Assembly: GCF_003597395.2 (NCBI RefSeq)
Contig: NC_133773.1
Coordinates: forward strand, 144,256,602 to 144,320,601
Direction of reading: 5' to 3'
DNA: 64,000 bases
Source of the DNA: Chelonoidis abingdonii
Lineage: Eukaryota > Chordata > Testudines > Testudinidae
In this document: one piece after another, positions 22,723 through 33,704 of the stretch
Layout: each line of letters starts with the position of its first letter
Numbering within the stretch: position 1 is the stretch's first letter
Translations under genes and position numbers: made by a program
The notes under the pieces: generated by a model
Told to the model about the DNA's origin: nothing
Seen by the model: only the letters and a program-made list of their open reading frames with translations
Database searches by the model: none

Positions 22723-24435
22723 GCAGGAAAGCTAAATTTAAATCTTCAGGTTTAATTTGTTTTGCATTTGTACTTCTTAGCTATTTTCCTCAAGAAAGGT
22801 TGATTCTCATTGGTTAATAACAGTGACAAGACAGCAATTTCCTGCAATATCCTGGAGAAACGTTACTGAATTAAGTTTAAGTATCTTAAAAGTTCATTGT
22901 ATTAAAAATGCAAAGGTTACATATTACTGTGGGATTCTATGTAACATCTGTGAGCGGAAGATGTGACTAATGTAACCCCTGGACGTGTGAGGAGATTGAA
23001 ATGCCTCTTTTGAACAAGAGTCAAGACAAGAAGGAGCTTTTAGTCGAGTGGGTTTCCTCGGAAATACTTGGGAGAAGGGGAATGCAAATACACACCTCCA
23101 GACCCATACTTCTGAAATTGTACCCGAAGGAGAAACCCACTGTCTACTAACTACTTATTCCCAGGATCAAAGTCCCAGTGAAGGACAGACTTATTCCTGG
23201 GTGTGTTTGTTCTGAGCTCCCAGCTGTGTTATGAACTTGTACCACAGACACACCCCTGTGTGGGGTCTGAAGGCTTGTTCACCTACCAGAAGCCTTGTGG
23301 GATTTGGGGTGATCTCTGGCACACTTATTAGCAAGAGTGTTGGTTCTCTGATTGTTTTGTCTGTAATGCTTTTCCCTTAAGAATCAATGTGCTTGCTTAG
23401 GAAGAGCAGGCTGGTAACTGTGGGTAATTACGCTGTTTATAGCCTCTGAGGAAGCAAGGCAAAGCAGGCCTGCTGAGGCTGTCCGTGTCGCTGGGGAATT
23501 CATAGTGTAGGCAGGGAATTGTGCAGCATGGAAAAACCCCAGTCAGGAGGGAAAGAGACGTGGGTCTCTGGCCAGGAGAGGGGACAGCTGAGAGACCAGA
23601 AGCCTAGAGTGGGTACACCGGCTCGACCATGAAGGGGAAATACAGGTGCAGTTGCCCTGAACTGTGAAAGTAACCCTGAAAACATGGCAACTAAATAGAG
23701 TCTTTATACTAAATACGCTGCTTCTTTTTGCTAAGCAGGAGGATATGCCATATCCATACCCATTTATTTAAGCAGTTATACAGCTTAACTTACATTGATT
23801 CAGATTCTTAATTTTTACATGCGCTTTTTAAATTTCTTATTGACTAGATGATGATGAATTATTTTACTTGTGATTTGCGTCCATCTCTCTGTGGCTGAAA
23901 ACTCGAGGTCAAAGCCAAATGCACAAAAGTAACATTTTAATTTTATTTTATGAATTAAATAACCTTAAATAGGCTGGTTTTCAAAAATGTTTATCAAAAT
24001 GCTGCCCCTGTGGAAAACGAACTGATTAATGAAACCCAGGAAGTATTAGCTGTAGTTAGTAAAATGAACTGATTATTTCTGGTCACTACAGGTGGGATTC
24101 ACCAGGGTATTTAGGCACCTAGCCCCCAGATTTAGGCACTTAAGTCCCAGTTTTGGCTGCACTGTGATCCACAAAGCTCCCACCAAACTCTGTAGGGTCC
24201 TCAACTCACTCAGCAGCTAAGTTTTCAGGATAAAACTTCCCTCAGCACCTAGGTTTCTGCCTCTGGGCACGTGCACTGCTGCTCCCTCTCGGCATCGGGG
24301 CTCCCGTCTCTGGCCTAAGCCCCAGAGCGATTCATGAACAGGGCTGAGATGGGCAAGTAAATGCCTGCTTCTCATGCAGGGTAGAGGCCAGCAAGGAGCT
24401 TAGGTCCCCTCCAAGCTCCAGCTGCTGGAGGAGGA
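22723..24435. other. Intronic sequence, unclassified repeat-like part at 22930-23700
   Basis: 22930-23700 has the look of an old LTR or other interspersed repeat (long G/T-rich downstream part, TCTGATTGTTTTGTCTG motif), but neither TG/CA ends nor a target duplication could be fixed. 24080-24380 has repeated AGGCACCTAG/AGGCACTTA motifs typical of another reptile repeat. No gene seen. Confidence 0.3.
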
Positions 24436-24439
24436 AGGG

Positions 24440-24643
24440 GCATTGGTGGTTAGAGCACTCAGCTGGGATGTGGGAACCCCAAGCTCAGGGTTGTTCTGGT
24501 GTGGGGCTCCTTCCGTTTCTCCTGCTGAAGCTGTTCCAGGGTGGATAAATAATGAAAGAGGGACTGGTGCTGGAGCAGTGCACCTCTCAGGTGGGTGCCC
24601 TAAGCACCAGGCTAGAGACATTCTTGTGCTCCAGCCCACTGAC
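24440..24643 (+). repeat. tRNA-like SINE head, interrupted
   Basis: GGTGGTTAGAGCACTCAGCTGG resembles a Pol III box A, followed by GCTCAGGGTTGTTC as a weak box B. The sequence is cut by a hAT element at 24644 and seems to resume after 25030. A second similar head (AGTGGTTAGAACATGCTCC, then CTGTTCAAATTCTGC) lies at 25075-25140. Not a functional tRNA gene: no cloverleaf or anticodon arm is apparent. Confidence 0.4.
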
Positions 24644-25022
24644 CATAGGCACCAACTTCTCCTGGCACCGGTAGGTGCTCGCGCCTCCCCTGCCCCCAGC
24701 CCTGCCCCCATTCCAACCCCTTCCCCAAAGTCCCTGCCTCCCTGCACCATTGGACTCCTTCCCCAAATCTCCACCCCAGCCCTGCTTCTTGCCTGCCTCC
24801 TCCCTTGAGCGCGCCGCATTCCCACTCTTCCCCCTCCCTCCCACAGCTTGGTTCACAGCAGCAAGCTGGAGGCGAAGCAGGGAAGGCGCGCTTAGGGGAG
24901 GAGGCAGAGTTGAGCTGGGATGGGGGAGGTGGGACGGGGAGCTGCCAGTGGGTGAGGAGCACCCACCAATTTTTCCCCATTGGTGCTCCAGCCCCAGAGC
25001 ACCCACAGAGTTGGCGCCCATG
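24644..25022. mobile_element. Non-autonomous hAT element, perfect 8-bp TSD
   Basis: Ends CATAGGCACCAACT and AGTTGGCGCCCATG form imperfect terminal inverted repeats (11 of 14). The 8-bp direct repeats CCACTGAC at 24636-24643 and 25023-25030 are identical. Internal sequence is GC-rich, with no transposase reading frame. The apparent long open frames across it are by-products of GC content. Confidence 0.75.
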
Positions 25023-25030
25023 CCACTGAC

Positions 25031-26089
25031 TTTGTCTCCATAGTAGAACAGCCCAGGGCCCAATAAGTGAGAATACCCCCCAGCTCAGTGGTTAGAACAT
25101 GCTCCTGAGAGGTGGGGGACCCCTGTTCAAATTCTGCTCAAGGGGGCAATTAAACCTAACTTCTCCTCCAACCCAGGGGAGTGCTCTAGGCACCACCACC
25201 CTTGGCTGTTTTGTGTGGGGCGAGGCCGGTGCCTAGTTTGTCCCATCAAGAAAGGCCGTAGGCAGCCCACTACACAGAGGTGGGGAACCTATGTCCAGGC
25301 TGCCAGGAGGTGCTCCGAGACGGCAGGGCTTAGGACAGACCCCGCTCCTGTTGGTTTCTCCCAAAGGCTGGCTTGTGTGGCTTGTCTAAGGTGCCTGGGC
25401 TCCTAACTCAGGCTTGGTGGGTTGCAGTGATTTTCCTTTAGGCACCACAATGCTGAGGACAGCAAGTCCCTTTGGGGCGCTGGGCCCATGTCCTTCAAGG
25501 CTCTCGAACAAGTATTTCTCTCCTCTCACACCTACTTTGCATTCATGGATTGGGGGTGGAAAACAAGTTTTCCTGCTTTTTCAACTCCCACTTGGTTTCT
25601 TAATTGTAAATGCACCAGTCATTGAACTGAGCCAGCTGAATAAATGAAATGACAAAAATACTCTCGCTTTGCCTGCAGAAGAGGTTACTGCTGTCAAAAC
25701 CCAGTTCAGTCCCTTCAACAACCTCTGGCTCCAGGTCCTTAGCCAGTGAGTTCCCCCAGTTCAGCAATACGACTTTCCTTCAAACTTGGCAGCAAATATG
25801 TGCTACTTAATATTGATTTTGTATTTCATTTACATGATTTTCATGGCATATAATAAGTTTAGGCTTAACATATGTTATCAGTTTCAGATTTAGTTTTAAT
25901 AGGTTTATTTTAAAAAAATTAAAAGCCTGCATTTAATTTCAATATAATATCCTATTTACATTAAAAAATCTGATTTTTTTTACTTTAAAAATGTTTTGAT
26001 GTTTCTCCACCCTGGGGTCAATGAGGGTCTTACCCAAAGCCATTTGCCCTCCGCATGAGTCTATGGTAAGTTCAATGGGCCTTGGCTCA
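25031..26089. other. Intronic sequence, no gene seen
   Basis: Contains the second tRNA-like SINE head near 25075 and becomes AT-rich after 25780. No exon recognised. Confidence 0.4.
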
Positions 26090-26705
26090 AGGCCTCAGAG
26101 ATTCCTAGACTCCAAAGCCAGAAGGAAGCACTGGGACCATCCAGACTACTCTCCTGCATAGCCCAGGCCAGAGACATGCCCCCAAATCATTCCTAGAGCA
26201 GAGCTTTTAGAACAAGATCAAGTCTTGGTTTAAAAATTGTTAGCGATGGAGAATCCACCACAAGCCTTGATAAATAGTTCCAATGATTAATTACTGTCAC
26301 TGTTAAAAATGTCCACCTCCAGCCGGGATTTGTCTACCTTAAACTTCCAGCCACTGCACTGTGTTATACATTTGTCTTCTAGATCGAAAGCCTATTATTA
26401 AATATTTGTTCCCATATTAATATTTACAGCCTGTGATCAAGTCTCCCATGTACCTTCTTTTTGTTAAGCTAAATAGATGGAGCTCCTTGAGTCTATCACT
26501 GTAGGGCAGGTTTTCTAAGCCTTTAATCATTCTTGTGGCTCTTCTCTGAACCCCCTGCAATTTATCAGCAACTTCCTGAACTGTAGGCACCACAACTGGA
26601 CACAGGATTCCAGCAGCAGTTTCACCAGTGCCAAATACAGAGGTAAAATAACCTCTCTACTCCTACTCGAGAGTCCCTGGTTTACATGTCCCAGGAGCAC
26701 ATTAC
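26090..26705 (-). mobile_element. CR1 LINE 3' part
   Basis: Minus-strand CR1 3' region. On the + strand it shows TTCCTAGACTCCAAAGCC at the 3' terminus, TTAAAAATTGTTAGCGATGG, CCACCACAAGCCTTGATAAA, and the TCTTGTGGCTCTTCTCTGAA segment of the C-terminal coding/UTR part. Diverged and 5'-truncated. Confidence 0.65.
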
Positions 26706-27690
26706 CTCTCCTGGCCAGAGGGTCCTAAGAAAAGGAGTGATTTTTATTTCAGCTGTTGGAAACAATCAGGGTTTTGTTTGTTTGTTTTTATTTAACAAAT
26801 TCAAATGCTCAGTAAACATTTGTAAGAAATTAGGTTTCTGTTAAAATTCAAACACTTTTCCCCACACACATTGAGAGCGCTCACAGTTCACGTCTCCAAG
26901 AGATCATCCAGCAAAACCAAGGAAGAGAAGATGGGAGTTTCCCAATACTATTAAGATAAAAAATAAAACAAGCTGCAACGCTGCCCTTCCAGATCTCCTT
27001 CCAGCTATATCAGTAAAACAGAGAGAAAAGGAAAAAGGGATTGGAGGCACAAATCTATTTTCATTTTCTTTGCAAGTCACTTTTAATAAGGGAAAGAAAC
27101 AGAGAAGCAAAGAAAAAGAAATTAGAAACAACAGCAGGTAATGAAATTATTCTTTAAATTATTAAAAGTGTCTTGAAGGTTTCCTTTTAAATCTATCACA
27201 CAACACAGAGCACAGCTTTGATGGAACACACAATGTGGCACTGAACCCAGCACTGGAGAATGCAATCGACTCACCTGTCACTTAACCACAGACAAATTAA
27301 ATCAAGAGGAAGTCTACGTAAGTACTAAATGTAATCATAAAATGAGCAATATTTTTCTAAATAAGCTGTAGACCTCAGGCTTTTGCTATCATGGAGCATG
27401 AGGGTTTGAAATATTGCAAGGTATTTCTTTCTAATCTTCTGGGTAGATCTGGTAGATTTCTCATCAACACTTTTTTCGGCTTTTCTGTGCTATAGAAATC
27501 TTCATTCACTGGCTATTATTTGAAGACTGCACAGTCTGTTTGTGGGTTAGTTTTTTCTTTCTAGGTTTTGCTTGTTTGCAAAGGGGTGAAGCCGAACAGA
27601 TCAGGACGTGAACAACATTTTGTGATGTGCTGAAATAGCAACTATTTTCTGAAAAGAGCAATTATTAATACCCCCCCCAATAATTTACAT
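26706..27690. other. AT-rich intronic sequence, no gene seen
   Basis: High A+T with short poly-T and poly-A runs. No exon, SINE or LINE recognised with confidence. Confidence 0.45.
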
Positions 27691-27695
27691 GCAAG

Positions 27696-27882
27696 TGTTA
27701 TATCCTTGGGGGCAGCCAGTTTAGGAAGAAATCACTTAAGGCCAGACAGCAGACAGCTAACAAAACTACCATTTATTTACACACACAGACCTCACCTAAC
27801 AGGCAAAGCAGGGTAGGCTATCCCCTAATAATCTAACTCAGTTGCCATGGAAACAAAAACCATGACAACCAAATACACAACA
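27696..27882 (-). repeat. 3' LTR of the Gypsy element
   Basis: 187 bp, TG...CA ends (TGTTATATCC to ACACAACA on +). Next to it inside the element, 27886-27897 reads as a G-rich polypurine tract on the minus strand (TTGGGGGGGAGGA), the expected plus-strand primer. Pairs with the LTR at 32118-32306. Confidence 0.92.
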
Positions 27883-28012
27883 TATTCCTCCCCCCCAATA
27901 AGACCATCCCCTAAATAAAACACACACTAGACTAGAGAAGGAGGGTAGACTGCCTCCATTCCCAGCTAAACCCTGGGGATTATTTTGCCCCAAACCTGTG
28001 GGTTCGCCCTAG

Positions 28013-31000
28013 CTAAAGATCCAGCCGATGAGGAGGCCTTCTGTCTCTAGGTGGATTACGGCGAACTCCTGGTGTTGTTGCACCCGAAAGTACCATGGGC
28101 TCAGGGTCCGCAGCACGAACAGGTGAGGAGGTGGTATCAGCTCGTGCTGGGCAAAGGGGTATCTCAGCCGCCGGCAGTAATGGAGGAGAACAGTCAGAAA
28201 CAGGTGATTCGTGATTCGGTGTCTCACCAGAAGAGGTGAAGTCAGACCACTCAACTGCAGATGTGTCCTGAGGACTGGCATGACCTGGCAACAGCTGATC
28301 TACATGTCGCCGCCAGGTAAGATTCTCTGCAGTCGGACTGTGTAGGAAACAGGTCCTGTTTGAGTGATGATCGTGGCAGGGACCCATTTAGCCTGGAAGT
28401 ATAATTCCGAGCAAAACTGGCTGTCCCGGGCTAAAGGTTCGGTCTTTTGCTCTGGGTGCCCGTCTGATGACTTGATATTGCTGCTGATGTTGCACAATTT
28501 GTCGGGGTTCAGAAGGTTTCAGCAGATCAAAGCAAGTGCGCAGCTGTCGTCCCATCATTAGAAAGGCCGGGGATGCCTGGGTCGTAGCATGAGGTGTGTT
28601 TCTGTAGGAAAGTAAGAAGGTATCCAGACGCTTTTGAATGGAGTGTTGTCCCCTTGCTGATTTCAAAGCGTGTTTCATTGTCTGCACAAATCTTTCAGCT
28701 AATCCATTGGTGGATGGATGATGATATGGTGCTGACGTGATGTGGTGTATCCCATTTGCCTTCATAAAATTTTGAAACTCCTGAGAGAGAACTGAACTGC
28801 GGTCCGTTGTCGCTCACAAGTTGTTCTGGCAGACCGAAACGACTAAAGAGTCCCGTAGTTTTTGGATAGTACTCTCTGCAGTAGTGGACTGCATTATAGA
28901 GACTTCTGGCCATTTAGAATGGGCATCTACTGCCACCAAGAACATGCTTCCTTCAAGGGGGCCAGCGAAGTCAATGTGAATATACGTTGCCACGGGTTTT
29001 CAGGCCAGTCCCATGGGTGTAGGGGTGCCCACTGGGGTGCATTCCTCACACCCTGACATGACATACAAGCTTTTGCCTTCTCTTCAATAGCACTGTCCAA
29101 TCCAGGCCACCAAAAATAGCTTCGTGCAATTTCCTTCATGCGCACTATTCCACAGTGACCGGAATGTAGCTGTTCTAACATCTGTGATCTCAGTGGTGGT
29201 GGAATAATGACACGTCTCCCCACAACAAAACAACCAGATTGGACCGATAACTCCGTCCTCCTGGACATGTAGGTAACAAGGTCGGGTGAGACCGGAGAGG
29301 TTTGTCGAGATTTTCCATGCATCACCAGGTCCATAACTTGGGACAATACTGGGTCAACGCGAGTTGCCTTCTTTATCTGAGTAGCAGTGATGGGTGTATT
29401 CTCTACCTGTTCAAAGTAGAAGATTTCCTTTTGGGCACTATCTTGATGTTTGACCGGCAAAGGCAACCTTGAGAGGCCATCTGCATTGCCGTGCAGAGTG
29501 GATTTCCGATATTTGATTTCATATGTGTGTGCTGAAAGTAACAATGCCCAACGTTGCATACGACTAGCAGCTAATGGGGGAATGCCTGTGTAGGGTCCAA
29601 AAATTGACGTCAGAGGTCGATGGTCTGTGAGAAGAGTAAACTTTGCCCAAACAGGTACTGATGAAACTTCCGAATTTCAAAAAAAATTCCTAATGCCTCA
29701 CGTTCGATTTGGGCGTAGTTAGTTTCTGCTTTGCTTAGAGTGCGTGAAGCAAAAGCAATAGGTCTCTCTTCTCCCGAAGGCATAATGTGTGACACGACTG
29801 CTCCCACTCCATAAGGGGAGGCATCGCAGGCCAATTGTAGGGGTAAGGATGGATCAAAGTGCGTTAGAACTTCAGAATTTAGCAATGCATCCTTAGCTTT
29901 GTTAAATGCAACATCACAGGCTTCAGTCCACTTCCAGGCCTTGTTCTGCCCAAGGAGCTCATGAAAGGTTTTAGCAGTGTGGCTAACTGTGAGATGAACT
30001 TTCCATAATAGTTCAGTAGTCCTAGAAACGAGCGCAGCTGGCTTACATTTCGAGGTGGGGGAGCCTCCACAATAGCTTTAACTTTTGCAGGGGCCTTATG
30101 AAGACCTGCAGAATCAATGATGTGTCCCAAAATATTCAACAGAGGGCTTGAAGAATTCACACTTGTCTTTGCGAACTCGTAGGCCATACTCTTCCAGTCT
30201 TTGTAGGGTAGCCTCTAAATTCTTTAAGTGATCCTCTTCATTCCTTCCAGTGACCAGGATATCATCCAGATAGCACTGAACTCCTGACAAGCCACACAAG
30301 ATCTGGTCCATAGCCCTCTGGAACAGGGCGGGAGCAGACGTTATTCCGAAGGGTAGGCGACAGTATCGATAAAGCCCCTTATGAGTCACAATAGTCAACA
30401 GCTCTTGGGACTTTTCATCGACGTGCATCTGTAAATATGCTTGACTCAGATCAATCTTACTGAACTTTTGTCCCCAGCCAGGCCTGCGAAGAGGTCATCG
30501 ATGCGGGGAAGCGGGTATTGCTCTGCACACAACACTGGGTTGACAGTGACTTTAAAATCACCGCAAATCCGGAGAGAGCCATCTTTCTTCACTATTGGGG
30601 ATGATAGGAGTGGCCCATGAGCTATGGGTAACTGGTATTAGGACTCCATTGGTGACCAGGCGCTCCAGGTCTGCTTCAACTTTTGGCCTGATGGCATATG
30701 GCACAGTTCGGGCTTTCAGATATTTTGGTGGACTGTCAGGTTTAATGTTCAATGTCACAGTGATTCCCTTCATACTTCCCAAATCATCTCCAAAAACAGC
30801 AGCATGTTTCCTTAGTATAGGGGTTAGACTGGTTTCTTCTTTAGTCATCCGGTGCACTTCTGCCCAGTTCAGCTGAATCTTCCCAAGCCAAGACCTACCC
30901 ATTAAGGCTGGGTAGTTACCTCTCACCACAAACAGTGGCAATTTAGCAGCCTGTCCATTGAGCTCCACCTTAACATCAATAGTGCCCAACATGGGCACAG

Positions 31001-31170
31001 CTTCTCCCGTATACGTCTTCAGAACAGTTTTTTGTTGCCTTAAGCGCAGAAGATGCTGTAGCTTTTCTTTATACACAGTCTCGGAGACCAGCGAGACGGC
31101 TGCACCGGTGTCCAGTTCCATGCGTATAGGTTTGCCATCCAACAACGGGGGTTACCCAGTATTCATGTGA
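28013..31170 (-). pseudogene. pol: Gypsy pol (protease-RT-RNase H-integrase), frameshifted
   Basis: Domains appear in order from right to left. Aspartic protease has its DTGA active site at about 31105. The reverse transcriptase palm has YLDD near 30270. An RNase H ACDASPYGVGAVVS block lies at about 29820. The integrase HHCC zinc finger (HSGHCGI ... CMSC) is at about 29160-29060. The integrase core has DNGPQFSS near 28810 and a final Glu in the NGLAERF segment near 28705. Several frameshifts split the chain, at least near 30600, 30440, 30130, 29880, 29600, 28950 and 28760, so no full-length polyprotein can be made. YLDD and DTGA themselves are intact. The C-terminal chain beyond the core continues to about 28013. 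Confidence 0.9.
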
Positions 31171-31250
31171 GCCCACTGCCAAAGACAAAACATGCAGTGG
31201 CACTTCCGCTCTTGCGATGAGGTGTCACCTTTGATCATCCTGGGTCTGCT

Positions 31251-32003
31251 CTAGGGTATGCAGGTTCCTCTTTTTGTCGCCAGACCACAGGCCTCTTTTT
31301 TCTTTTGTTTACAGGCACACTCAATGTGTCCCTTTTTGCCACAGTGTCGACACACCAGGTCCTTACACCAGCATTCTGATGCCTGGTGACCTGGCTTACC
31401 ACAGCGGTAACATTCTTGACTCTGCACACAGTTTTGTGGGTAGGTTTCTTGTGACACTTTTTGCACCCTAGGGGATGCACCGATGTATTGCGCCTCCCTT
31501 GTAGCCAGTTCCATGGAGACAGCAATATCAACAGCCTTCTGTAATGTAAGCTGAGCCTCTGTCAGTAGGCGCTTCCGTATAGCTTCACTGTACAGGCCAC
31601 ACACTAACCTGTCACGCAGGGCATCATTTAACATCTCTTTAAATTCACAGTGTTCTGCTAGCTTTTTTAAAATTGCTACAAATTGTACAACTGTTTCATC
31701 TTCTTTTTGGTCTCTTTTGTGGAACCTATATCTTTCAGCAATTACCAGTGGTTTTGGGGAAAAATGGGACCCCAGGATTTCCACAATGTCACTGTAAGAT
31801 TTAGTCTCAGGCTTAACAGGGTGTAGTAAGAAGCTGCGTAGCAGGGAGTAGGTTTTAGCCCCTACAACACTTAAGAATATTGGCACCTTCTTCGCTTCTG
31901 TAATGTCATTTGCAGTAACAAAAAGCTCAAAACACTCAGTATACACAGGCCGCTGCTCTATATTCTCATCAAAAGGTTCCAGTGGCCTGGTCAGAGTAGC
32001 CAT
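31251..32003 (-). CDS. gag: Gypsy gag-like protein
   Basis: An intact frame of about 250 residues from Met at 32003 (MATLTRPLEPFDEN) to a stop at 31251. It encodes a capsid-like helical region, then two CCHC zinc knuckles (CYRCGKPGHQASEC and CRHCGKKGHIECAC) near the C terminus, which bind RNA in this family. The frame extends 64 codons further upstream into the LTR (to 32195); I chose 32003 because it lies downstream of the primer site and begins the conserved part. It is still open although pol is broken, and overlaps no pol frame; pol begins about 80 bp later in another frame. Confidence 0.8.
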   Translation of the reverse strand: MATLTRPLEPFDENIEQRPVYTECFELFVTANDITEAKKVPIFLSVVGAKTYSLLRSFLLHPVKPETKSYSDIVEILGSHFSPKPLVIAERYRFHKRDQKEDETVVQFVAILKKLAEHCEFKEMLNDALRDRLVCGLYSEAIRKRLLTEAQLTLQKAVDIAVSMELATREAQYIGASPRVQKVSQETYPQNCVQSQECYRCGKPGHQASECWCKDLVCRHCGKKGHIECACKQKKKEACGLATKRGTCIP

Positions 32004-32097
32004 GATTTTTAGTTTCACTTTCACAGTCGGTGCAAACAAGCAGTTTGTTTTTTTACCTCGACTTCTACTTCCTTCTGTTACTGGAGCAGCACCAGAA

Positions 32098-32115
32098 TCC
32101 CATGCATCGTCGCCA
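32098..32115 (-). other. Gypsy primer binding site, tRNA-Ser type
   Basis: Two bases inside the 5' LTR, the minus strand reads TGGCGACGATGCATGGGA. The first nine bases, and the ATGGGA block, are complementary to the 3' end of a serine tRNA plus CCA. This is the start point of minus-strand DNA synthesis in this element. Confidence 0.7.
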
Positions 32116-32117
32116 CT

Positions 32118-32306
32118 TGTTATATCCTTGGGGGGCAGCCGGTTTAGGAAGAAATCACTTGAGGCCAGACAGCAGACAGCTAACAAAACTACCATTTATT
32201 TACACACACAGAGCTCACCTAACCGGCCGAAGCAGGGTAGGCTATCCCCTAATAATCTAACTCAGTTGCTATGGAAACAAAAACCATGACAACCAAATAC
32301 ACAACA
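32118..32306 (-). repeat. 5' LTR of the Gypsy element
   Basis: 189 bp, about 96 percent identical by eye to the LTR at 27696-27882. Differences include one extra G in the G run and substitutions near AGCC(A/G)GT, ACTT(A/G)AGG, CAGA(C/G)CT and GTTG(C/T)CATGG. Target duplication GCAAG follows at 32307-32311. Confidence 0.92.
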
Positions 32307-32329
32307 GCAAGGAGCTCTCTGAGCCACAA

Positions 32330-33090
32330 AGGTTCATTTTTAACAAATCTTGGAAACCTGGGGAAATTCCAAAGGATTGGCAGGCAGGCAGTGCAGGTCC
32401 AACAAAGGGAACTATAGACTGGTTACCCTGTCGTCGATCCCAGGTAAAATAATAGAACGGCTAATTCAGGATTCTATCAACAAAGAATGAGAGGCTAGGA
32501 CTGTAATTAATGCCGGTCAGCACAGTATCAAGGAAGGTGGGTCTTGCTGAACAAACCTGTTGGGTTTTTTTATGAGACAGGTCTGGTTGATAGCAACTGC
32601 GCCGATTGAGTATGCTCGGGTTTCGCCAAGACATTTGACTTAGTACCATAGATTCGTTGATTCCAGGGCCAAAACGGACCCACTGTTATCATCTAGTCTG
32701 ACTCCCTGCACAGCACAGGCCACAGGACTCCCCTGAATTAATTCCTGTTTGAGCTATGGATGATCTTATAGCAAAATATCCAGTCTTGATTTAAAAATTG
32801 CCTATGATGGAGGATCCCCCATGGCCCTTGGTAAGTCGTTCCAGTGGTTAATTACCCCCATTGCTAACGATGTGCACCCTTATTGCCAGTCTCAGTTTGT
32901 CTAGCTCCAGCTTCAAGTCCTGTCACTCTGATTGAAATGTTTGCATGGTATGGAAACACGCCGGATGGATTAACAACCAGCTCACTGATGGATCACAGAA
33001 TGTAGCTGTTCATGGGGAAAGATCAAAGAGGGGAGCTGTTTCCACAGGGGTCCCCAGGAACTGGTTTTTGATCCAGTGCTATTGGATATT
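32330..33090 (+). pseudogene. CR1 LINE reverse-transcriptase relic, interrupted
   Basis: Degenerate + strand reverse-transcriptase sequence. 32340-32648 matches the region around the KFQRIG/NYRPVSL-type part through an AKTFDLVP block. After an inserted minus-strand CR1 (32650-32935), 32936-33090 continues with GWINNQLTDGSQNVAV and the decayed GVPQGSVLGP motif. Frameshifts throughout; not functional. Confidence 0.65.
32650..32935 (-). mobile_element. CR1 LINE 3' end inserted in another CR1
   Basis: Minus-strand CR1 3' end. On + it starts with a CATAGATTCGTTGATTCC terminus and carries TTAAAAATTGCCTATGATGG and AAGTCGTTCCAGTGGTTAAT. It splits the reverse-transcriptase relic between the AKTFDLVP block and the WINN block, so it is younger than its host. 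Confidence 0.65.
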
Positions 33091-33447
33091 TTTATCAACA
33101 ACCCATGTCTGTCTACCACATGAGCAGGGAACTGAAGAAGGGCACAGGACCTCATGCTGGCTTTTTGCCTGGGCTGAAATCTCCCCGTGGTGCTTGGGCG
33201 AAGGAGGCCCCAGCTTTCAGAGAGTGATACTGAATCCTCTTTACCTCCTAGTTCAGCCAGCCTGGTGTACCCTCCTCCTTACACCTCCCCCCTCAAGTTC
33301 CCTTCCCCATTCATCCTCCTCTAGTCATCCAGAGCAGAGGAAGGTGATGAGAAACCCTTTGAACTGCAGTGTTGTGTAATCTTTCAGCAGCTGGTAACTG
33401 AGAAACATTGTTTATACAACATGCACTTTTTCCATTAAGAATGCGCT
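33091..33447. other. Intronic sequence, no gene seen
   Basis: Follows the CR1 relic; may contain more of its diverged 3' part. No exon recognised. Confidence 0.4.
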
Positions 33448-33535
33448 GCAGGCTGGCTCGACACCCCCAGTGCTGCAGGCTGGCTCGACACCCCCAGGTG
33501 CTGCAGACTGGCTGGACACCCCCAGGTGTGGCAGG
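33448..33535. repeat. Short tandem repeat, ~30-bp unit x3
   Basis: Three near-identical units of GCTGCAGGCTGGCTCGACAC followed by CCCCAG(GT), the third ending in GGCAGG. Low copy number, not conserved in frame. Confidence 0.75.
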
Positions 33536-33544
33536 AAGCATTGT

Positions 33545-33690
33545 CTAGTGGCTCGGGAGGAGAATGGGAGTCAGGATTTTGGCTATTGCCATTCCCTTGA
33601 TGTGTGATTTTGGGCAAATTATTCCCCCTCTCTGGGCCTCAGTTTCGCCATCTGATCATACCAATCCACTCCACAGGCTTTATTAGTGAA
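33545..33690 (+). repeat. MIR-type SINE fragment
   Basis: Contains TGTCTAGTGGCTCGGGAG (box A-like), TGTGATTTTGGGCAAATTAT and TCTGGGCCTCAGTTTCGCC, the MIR core. Interrupted at its tail by a hAT element at 33705. Confidence 0.6.
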
Positions 33691-33704
33691 GGTTAAATCA
33701 TTAG

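Larger units (their letters stand above)
27691..32311 (-). mobile_element. Complete but decayed Ty3/Gypsy LTR retrotransposon
   Basis: A full element on the minus strand: 5' LTR (32118-32306), primer binding site, gag with two CCHC zinc knuckles, pol in the order protease, reverse transcriptase, RNase H, integrase, then a polypurine tract and 3' LTR (27696-27882). It is bounded by 5-bp target duplications GCAAG at 27691-27695 and 32307-32311. The short LTRs, the tRNA-Ser-type primer site and the double zinc knuckle suggest a mag/C-clade Gypsy. The LTRs differ at roughly 8 of 188 positions, so insertion is old but not ancient. It lies in DYSF intron 1 in the same orientation as the gene. Pol is frameshifted repeatedly, so it cannot move by itself. 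Confidence 0.92.

Noticed and set aside
24400..25063. Overlapping 120-158-codon frames
   Set aside because: Covered by a hAT element and SINE-like sequence; Pro/Gly-rich composition frames only.
27691..32311. Endogenous retrovirus
   Set aside because: Short 188-bp LTRs, no envelope gene and domain order and motifs of Ty3/Gypsy point to an LTR retrotransposon, not a retrovirus.
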